Assembly: GCA_900095095.1 (NCBI GenBank)
Contig: FMBT01000466.1
Span: forward strand, 24,695 to 88,694
Source of the DNA: Fragilariopsis cylindrus CCMP1102
Taxonomy: Eukaryota; Bacillariophyta; Bacillariophyceae; Bacillariales; Bacillariaceae
Direction: 5' to 3'
DNA length: 64,000 bases
Below, piece by piece: positions 57,079-64,000 of this stretch. The translations under genes were made by a program, and so were the position numbers. How positions within the stretch are numbered: the stretch's first letter is position 1; every line of letters begins with the position of its first letter. The notes below the pieces were generated by a model. The model searched no databases, was not told where the DNA came from, and saw only the letters and a program-made list of their open reading frames with translations.

Positions 57079-57113
<35 letters not shown>

Positions 57114-57985
57114 CACGCACATAAACAGACATCGCGAATTCCTTTTTGATAGACACTTTTTGGAATGAATCTTATCATTCATTCAGTAACAGGCATCGTC
57201 TTATACGCATCACACCACATCATATCGCATCACAATTATTACATTTTACTTTCTCATCTTTGATCCAACCACTAACAATTTTTTACTATACAAAATTTTA
57301 TTATATATATATATATATATATATATACAAAACAACAATAAAGGAAATTTTATACACCTAATTCTGTTCCATCTTTTTTTTCATTCCTTGGGAGGGGAAG
57401 ATAATGAGCCATCATTTTATTCTCTATGAATTTTTCTCACAAAAGCAACAATTTTAAAATCAATCTACCTATACTGCATAATTTTATATAAGATACTACT
57501 TATACATACTATTTTGTACTACTACTACTACTAAAGCTGTTCTAAACGTACAGAAAATTTGAAATATAAAATCGATCTAATTTAGAGCTTAATACGATTT
57601 TTTTTTTTTTTTCTATGATTAATATGATTACAGTAACTTCTCTTCCCGGGATTTCTTTTTTTCGAAAGTTACACCTATATCATCATTCATTTTAATCCCT
57701 GTTTTGTATTTCACTTAGAATATCTATTTGCGTAATATATCCGTAAGACATTAGTTCGTTCGAATCGTTGCGACTCCTTCCCATATTCCCCGTAATATAG
57801 ATCTGATCCGTTCGTTGCTTTCACCCATTCCTCCCCGTACTATATTAGTTCGATCGATCGATCGTTGCGGCACCTCCCCCACAATATAGATCGGATCGAT
57901 TCCATCCCCGTAATATACGCTGTTGCTTCTTCGTTGTCATCGACTATCTCACTTAGAATATCTATTTGCGCTTCTGTTTCTCTTC
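56780..57985. other. Intergenic, microsatellites and inverted repeat family
   Basis: (CGAAT)n at 56814-56830, (AC)n at 57082-57109, (TA)n at 57301-57325, T14 at 57599. The 57750-57910 block is related, in reverse orientation, to the repeat at 51975-52200. Confidence 0.5.
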
Positions 57986-59786
57986 TCATTCATTACGTGT
58001 GTTGTTGTTGTTGTTATTGATGTTACTGCCTTCACTAGAATTGTCATTTGTAATATTAGTAGTACTACTACTACCATCCACGATCTTCCAGTTTTTGAGC
58101 AGGTAGAAAAGTCCTGATGCACACTTTTTACTCTCCACTTCTTGGTTGATAGTAACAGTATCTTTACCATTCCTAAGATACATGTAGATTTCTGAGGAGT
58201 TATTGTAAGCCCTCTCCAGTATTAGAGGCCATAATGCACGATTCATAATTGGTTTATCCATAAGCTCCTTCCTTCCAGCTAGATTGATTCTCAACTTATA
58301 CTCGATTTTTGGTTCGTATTTTGGATGATAAGACGCATATGCGCCAAGGTTCGAAATTCCATCAATTTTGTCAAGAAGAGTTTCCAATGCCTCTATTTCC
58401 TTGGGGTCCTTCGGATCATCATAGATGCACTCAAAATCATTCATTTGCTCATTAAGAATCAATTTCGAAGTTTGTTATTAGGTATAAATGGAACCTGTTC
58501 GATTCTATCACCAATATCAGAAAGACTTTCAATGTTGTTACACGTAATATCAAGTGCAATACCAGAAAGACTTTCAATGTTGTTACAACTAATATCAAGT
58601 GTATGAAGATTAGGGAACCGTCCAAGTATTTCAAATATCAATCGTTTCAAATCGTCTTCATTTAATTGGCACCATCTCATCTTGATGGTAGTTAGGCTAT
58701 GTCTAAAACATAAATCATCATATTGGAGAACATGAAGAATTTCATTTAAGTCTTCTCGTGTCATAAATTCCAATTCCAATTGTTCTAGTGTATTTGAAAA
58801 TATCTTTAGAAATGACGACAAGTTGTACTTAAATGTTGCATTTGAATTAGAATTGATAATCACTGCCTTGATTGAAGAAAGTTGAAGTCCTTCTGGAACG
58901 TTTTCAAACAAAGTACTAGTACATTGAAAAAAAGTAATTGTTTTGAGTAGACGTAGATTACCAAGTTCCATGGTAAGTAACGAACAATTCTTAAGATAAA
59001 TACCTCCAAGACTTTGAAATTGATCAATTTTTGATGGTACTCCATTATTGGCAACATCATTTTCCATTTCAAGACTAAAAATGTGATCTTGCCTGTTTTG
59101 GGATCTATCTTGATGAAGACTCATCATTGAAATCAAAATAATCCTTGAATTCCATCGGTTCGTCATTAATAATCCCATTATTATGATCAAGATCTGCTAA
59201 ATACTTAAATAATATTCCAATTCATACAGCATATTCATCAAATTGTTGTATTCTTCTAATGTGAGGAACATGAGGCATACATTGTTCCACAATCCGACGC
59301 CGTTCTGCGTCTGCGTCTCCTTCTGCATCATTCTGACCCGGAACGAGAATCAACGAAGAATGGAATGCAAGTAAATACAAACAAATACATAGAAAGCAGA
59401 AAGGAGTGAGTACGGTACGTACAAAGAACACACATACACACACACACACAACAAACAACGTCATCGTCAATGACAATACAAATAGTAACGTACCGTCGAA
59501 TAAGTGGCCAAACTATTAATCATTTGTTGCAATTGTGGATCCATCATTGTAGGATTATCCAGTAAAGATTCATCATTGATACCATTTGTTCTGGTGATGG
59601 TTGCTGACCTGGTTGTGGTATGTTCATACCAGCAATAATACCACCGTTAGGCATTCCGCCGAAGGGATTAAAAGCATTGTTGTTGTTACTATTATGATTA
59701 TTACCGCCGGCGGCAGCAGCACCTTCACCTCCACCGCCCATTATACCAGCGCCTGTATCTGCTTCTGCTTCTTCTACTTCGTTCAT
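57986..59786 (-). pseudogene. Leucine-rich-repeat protein pseudogene, multiple lesions
   Basis: Exon 1 runs 59786-59494 (MNEVEEAEADTGAG..., Gly/Asn-rich). The intron runs GTACGT to GTCAG, and exon 2 starts 59332 (NDAEGDADAERRRIVEQCMP). Sense follows KYLADLDHNNGIINDEPMEF, DPKTGKITFLV, GGIYLKNCSLLTMELGNL, then LRRs (FPNLHTLDISCNNIESLSGI, duplicated once) and a C-terminal part (DPKDPKEIEALETLLDKIDG, RALWPLILERAYNNSSEIY, ASGLFYLLKNW). Breaks: one-base losses near 59570, 59107, 59068 and 58463, and an in-frame TGA at 59222-59224. With five lesions this copy is most simply dead, although four of them match the window-wide pattern. Protein-interaction role by family. Confidence 0.6.
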
Positions 59787-60848
59787 GTTGAATATTTAAT
59801 CTAATTTAATTTATCAGCCGTTCGATTCCGATTAGGACTATGATTTAATTCGACTTCTATTCGTCGATTGAACTTAGTAATTCTTGATGCTTTGTTCGAG
59901 GGACGACAGTTGTTGATTGTATGATGTCGATCTGAATAAGACTACAACAAGTACAGTACTGTGCGTAGAGATGGTTTGTCAGCTGTTGCAGATTGCTACT
60001 GTACTACTGTAGTCCTGCACTAGTATTGTGTACTGTACTCCTGTTTTGCGGGACTACTAGTACGATTGATTATCGTTGATTTGATTTGACTCGAATTGTG
60101 AATGTGTCATTTTTTGCACTGCATCCTCGATGAAAGAGTTGGCACGTGGCTGCTTTTTCAAGAAAAAGAGCTCTACGACTACTTTGCTACAGTACATTTA
60201 ACTTCTACCGTTAAAAGGAATGCTTTTTGTTGCGCTGGTCCACACTCTCATTATTTTTCTGGCGCGAATGTAATGTGTAGATAATAGTAGTGTTCATTAT
60301 TCGATTCATTCGATTCATTGATTGATTCGATTCATTCGACTCAAATATGATAGTCCAATCAGTCTAGTCACGTTCTCGCGGAGTGACGCATAATAGATTT
60401 TAATTGGCGTCATGAAGAAATTTTTGCTGGATTTGCATCATTGTTTTAAACGGTTCCAATCATCTTTGTTGCTTTCTTCTCTTGTTGTGTGTTGTAACTT
60501 TAGTTAAGTTAGTGATGCGATTGCCATCAACAATTTATTTATGAAGTGCCAATCGAAACTGTTTATCTTGAACTTTTAGTATCCTCATCCATTGGCATTT
60601 CACTTACTCAATCGTGCGAAGAGAGACAGAACAACACCGATAACTTACTTGCTTCTTACTGTACATGCATTGTACACAAATTTTCCGGAGAAGTAGACAA
60701 CAACAAGAATTAAAAAAAATCTCATTCATGTCTACTAATAAATCCTCGTTCAGATAACAAGCAGTTTAGTTTGGGGGTGTTGACATTCTTGGGCAAAATA
60801 ATAATCTCGTCACTTTTTTCTATATCCGATCCACAAATCATATACATT
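59787..60848. other. Divergent intergenic region
   Basis: Spacer upstream of both flanking genes. Contains GTACTGTACT-type repeats near 59950-60060 and (GATTCGATTCATTC)n near 60300-60340. No gene accepted. Confidence 0.5.
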
Positions 60849-63800
60849 ATGACGATGATGATGATGATGTTAAGGTCTTCTACTACTACTTGTGCTGCCG
60901 ACAATAATAAAATTCCATTCCGACAACGACGACGACGAAGAATATTGAACTCTTCATCTTCATCTCATTGTGATCATCATCATCGTTGCGGGTTCTGCTT
61001 GTCATCATCAAGCTCTTATCATTGTTTTCTTCAGGTAATATTTCTACTGCTAGTAGTAGTAGTAGTAGGAGGAGGAGGAATATCTGCATTCACACCAAAG
61101 GCAACAATAACAATAGGAACGCCAAAACTATTGTTGTCATCAACACAAGAATATCAAAAACAGATACGACGACGTTCCTGGTTGGCGAGTACTACTACTA
61201 CTTTCACTACTGCCGTCGAAGATTTAGCTGCCGTTGATGTGAATACTGATGTGAATACTGATGTTGATTCATTGCCATTGCTGCCATCAGCGCCATCCTC
61301 GATGAAATTAAATCGCAATGGTAATCATTTAGAACTGATCTTAGTCACTACTGAAGAAGAAGATGGACAGCAGGAACCCATTGTACTGTTAGATGGATTA
61401 TCATCCGACGTTTGGACGACAACGACGACAACAACGTCGTCGTCGTCGTCGTCGTCATCATCTGATTCAACAACAACAACAACAACACCGTCGTCGTCAT
61501 TTTCTTCAGTAGTTTTACAGACATCAGTTCCATCAATTGCAATTCAATCATTTGCATTAGGAAAGTTTCTACCATCCACCACCACAATATTATCTAAGAA
61601 CAATGACGACAAACAACAACAAGAAAAACAACAACAATACCCACATAAATGGTTAGCAGCAGCACGATTAAACCGTTATTGGATGGGTCCGAAATTTGGT
61701 GGTAGTACTAGTAGTACTGCACATAATGATCATGACGACGACGACGACGACGTTGCATCAGCAACAACGACGACGATTCCAGTAGATACACAATTCTTTT
61801 TAATTGAAATCGAAAATCCAGCATTGCATACAAATTCAAACTCAAACTCAAATTCAAATTCATTATTACCGTATTATGCAATCATGATGCCATTAGTAGA
61901 TAGTGGATATCGTTCTACTTTGGAATCCTCCTCCTCTTCCATTGAGGACAGCAACAGCAACAATGTCAATAACAAGTTCAATAATAATAACAATAATAAC
62001 CACGGTAGTATCATTGATGGTAGTAGTAACGACGATCAACGATTGACATTAGTTTCTTATTCCGAATCAGGTGATACTGGTAGTAGTAGTAGTGCTACTA
62101 CTACTAATAATGCCGAAACAACAAAAATGAAAAAATGAATGGCATGTATATTGCGATACATGATAATCCATATGAATTATTATCCAGAAGTTTTCAAGAA
62201 GTCTCCGATCTTCTGGAAGGTAGTTTTATACCATTGAGTCAAAAAAAAATACCTACTGAATTGTGAATCAATTTGGGTGGTGTACCTGGGATGCTTTTAT
62301 TCCAAAGTAACTCCCACAGGTATACTGAAGGGAGTACAATCCTTGAATGATGCGGGTATACCTGTCAAGAATATTATTTTAGATGATGGATGGGCAATCT
62401 GTCTCACCCGAATCATCATCACCAATCTGACAGCAATAGTAGTAGTAACGAACAAAATGAAGATGCAATAACAACAACTTTATCATCCTCGTTGTCATTG
62501 TCAGGAAGTTCAGATGTCATGACATCATCCTCAAAATCCTCGTCGTCATCATCATCCTCGTCATCAGAAGTACACACAACGAATAATAAGGATATGAATA
62601 ATAATTCGAATACTAGTATCGTTGATACGATTGGTAATTTCATTTCTAATATCGTCTCTGAAGCAAGGTCATTCTCTTCGAATTTCATGGAGTTGTTTAG
62701 TCCTAAGCAGCAGCATGAAAAAGAAACGATAGTGGTATCGACGAATGGAACAGCTGCCATTTCGATCGAAAACAATAACAATAACAATAACAATAACAAT
62801 TTGGCCGCGGTAGCGGCAGCTGTAACAGCTACGACAACAACAGCAGCAGTAGTAATAGAGAAGATGACGACCGCTATTTTTAGTATTATTGCCACCACCG
62901 TCATCGCAGTCTATCAACAATATGTGGAAAAATCCAATTATGCCTCCTATCCCAGTAGGATCTGGACGTACCTGGCACGTAATTTTGTACCATTAAATGC
63001 AGGATTGTATAAATTTTTTGACTCGGAAACTGATTTTGGACGACAATTAAATAATTTTCATCCAAATTCAAAATTTAATACGAATACTACTACTATTAAT
63101 GAAGAAGTAGAAGAAGAAGTAGAAGGGGATAATGATACCAACAGCAGCATCAGCGACAACAACAACAACAACAATATGGAGTTAAAGGAACTTGTTAGAA
63201 CACTCAAAGAGGATTGGAACGTTAATCGTGTATATTGCTGGCATTCGTTGCATGGGTGAGTTTTTATCTGAAATTTTCTATACATCATTATACGATTTTT
63301 TTTTTTCCTTTTTTTTTTTTTCATTTTAAAAGTGTATATATAATAAAAATTCTGATCCAGAGTTTGACTTACCCATTTTCTTTGAATCCTATCTCTCTCT
63401 TCTCGTTATATTATATATATATATATAGATATTGGCGAGGTGTTAGTAATGAATTGGGACAATCAATTAATATTGATGTTAAACAAATACGCACACGTGC
63501 ATCAGATCATTTATTACGAATTGAACCACAAATGGCATTTGATCCACCATCCTTATTTGGAGTTGGTCTGATAGAACAAGAACATGATCTAACCAAATTC
63601 TATAAACATTTACATGATCCATTAGTTGATGCTGGTATTGATGGTGTTAAAGTCGATGTCCAATCAGGTGTAACAGCTGCCGGGATGAGTTCTGATAATG
63701 ATGATGGTGGTGGTGTACCCATTGCGAAACTATATACACAAGCAATGGAAGAATCAGTATCGAAACGATTTGCAACATCGTCAGGTGAAGCAATAGAATG

Positions 63801-64000
63801 TATTAATTGTATGTGTCATTCAACAGAAAATTTATATCGATATAAAACAACATCAATTGCACGTGCATCGGATGATTTTTATCCAGCCCGGCCTGAATCA
63901 CATTCGGTCCATCTTGTGAATGTTGCATACAATACATTATTTGTTGGTGAAATTTGTTTACCCGATTGGGATATGTTCCAATCGAAACACAAATCAAGTG
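60849..64000 (+). CDS. Raffinose synthase / alkaline alpha-galactosidase (GH36), frame broken, 3' end cut
   Basis: ATG 60849. A hydrophobic stretch at about 60-80 precedes GISAFTPK, resembling the diatom signal-cleavage A-F motif, so plastid import is possible. The raffinose-synthase/Sip1 fold follows: RYWMGPKFGG, FFLIEIENPALHTN, MMPLVDSGYRSTL, then YIAIHDNPYELL, FGWCTWDAF, KVTPTGILKGVQ, ILDDGW, VNRVYCWHSLHG|YWRGV, GIDGVKVDVQSG (nucleophile Asp) and SDDFYPARPESH, LPDWDMFQSKH. The final intron is 63256-63428 (GTGAGT...ATATAG, phase 2). Poly-Ser/Asn insertions, one of about 240 aa after DDGW, enlarge it. The frame steps back one base at about 62132, 62263, 62297 and 62391. The product transfers or hydrolyses galactosyl units. 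Confidence 0.75.

Noticed and set aside
60771-60848. Start at 60771 for the GH36 enzyme
   Set aside because: The codon is TTG. The ATG at 60849 is the first methionine in frame.
36154-62395. Euplotes-like programmed frameshifting at stop codons
   Set aside because: Conserved motifs place several slips well before the stop codon, the gene set is diatom and the slips lie in or beside homopolymers. Sequencing error or pseudogenes explain it more simply.

Overview
The window looks like nuclear DNA of a pennate diatom. It carries a fucoxanthin-chlorophyll a/c antenna gene with the diatom A-F targeting motif, several apparent diatom gene families (LRR/F-box-like, MYND-finger, TPR-like, secreted M11 peptidases with Pro-Thr-Ser spacers), short GT-AG introns, and dense microsatellites in introns and UTRs. 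The organism call rests on gene content alone. Most functions are recognised from family motifs and no search was run.

Layout. 0-5 kb: a secreted small protein cut by the left edge, two hypothetical genes and two decayed facing frames. 5-13 kb, all minus: a BTB/beta-helix protein, a DUF1826 protein and a three-exon B-type cyclin. 13-19 kb, minus: a hypothetical gene and a flavin-containing monooxygenase split by a 1.2 kb repeat-filled intron. 19.7-24.1 kb: a gene-free, strongly CpG-depleted block with two tandem arrays. 24.5-31 kb: the antenna gene, a secreted surface protein and small hypotheticals. 31-37 kb: a Myb/SANT-like transposon-type relic among direct repeats and palindromes, an Asn/Ser-rich frameshifted gene and a MYND-finger gene. 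38-48.6 kb: two tandem M11 (gametolysin-like) metallopeptidase genes with conserved upstream architecture. 49-60 kb: a membrane protein, an F-box/LRR-like gene, serine O-acetyltransferase, a TPR-like gene and an LRR pseudogene. 60.8-64 kb: a raffinose-synthase/alkaline alpha-galactosidase gene running off the right edge.

No pathway links the neighbours. This is ordinary eukaryotic gene order, with one clear local duplication, the M11 pair.

Three things deserve attention. First is the CpG-depleted repeat island. Second is a recurring pattern of single-base losses, mostly in or beside homopolymers, that break otherwise conserved frames (BTB, MYND, 49 kb membrane, TPR-like, LRR and raffinose synthase genes). 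It is either assembly error or several young pseudogenes. Third is the M11 gene pair, with differing introns and a large tandem-repeat expansion in one copy.

Coordinates of spliced genes are spans; exons are in the evidence. Splice sites were inferred by eye from GT-AG borders, phase and reading-frame continuity.
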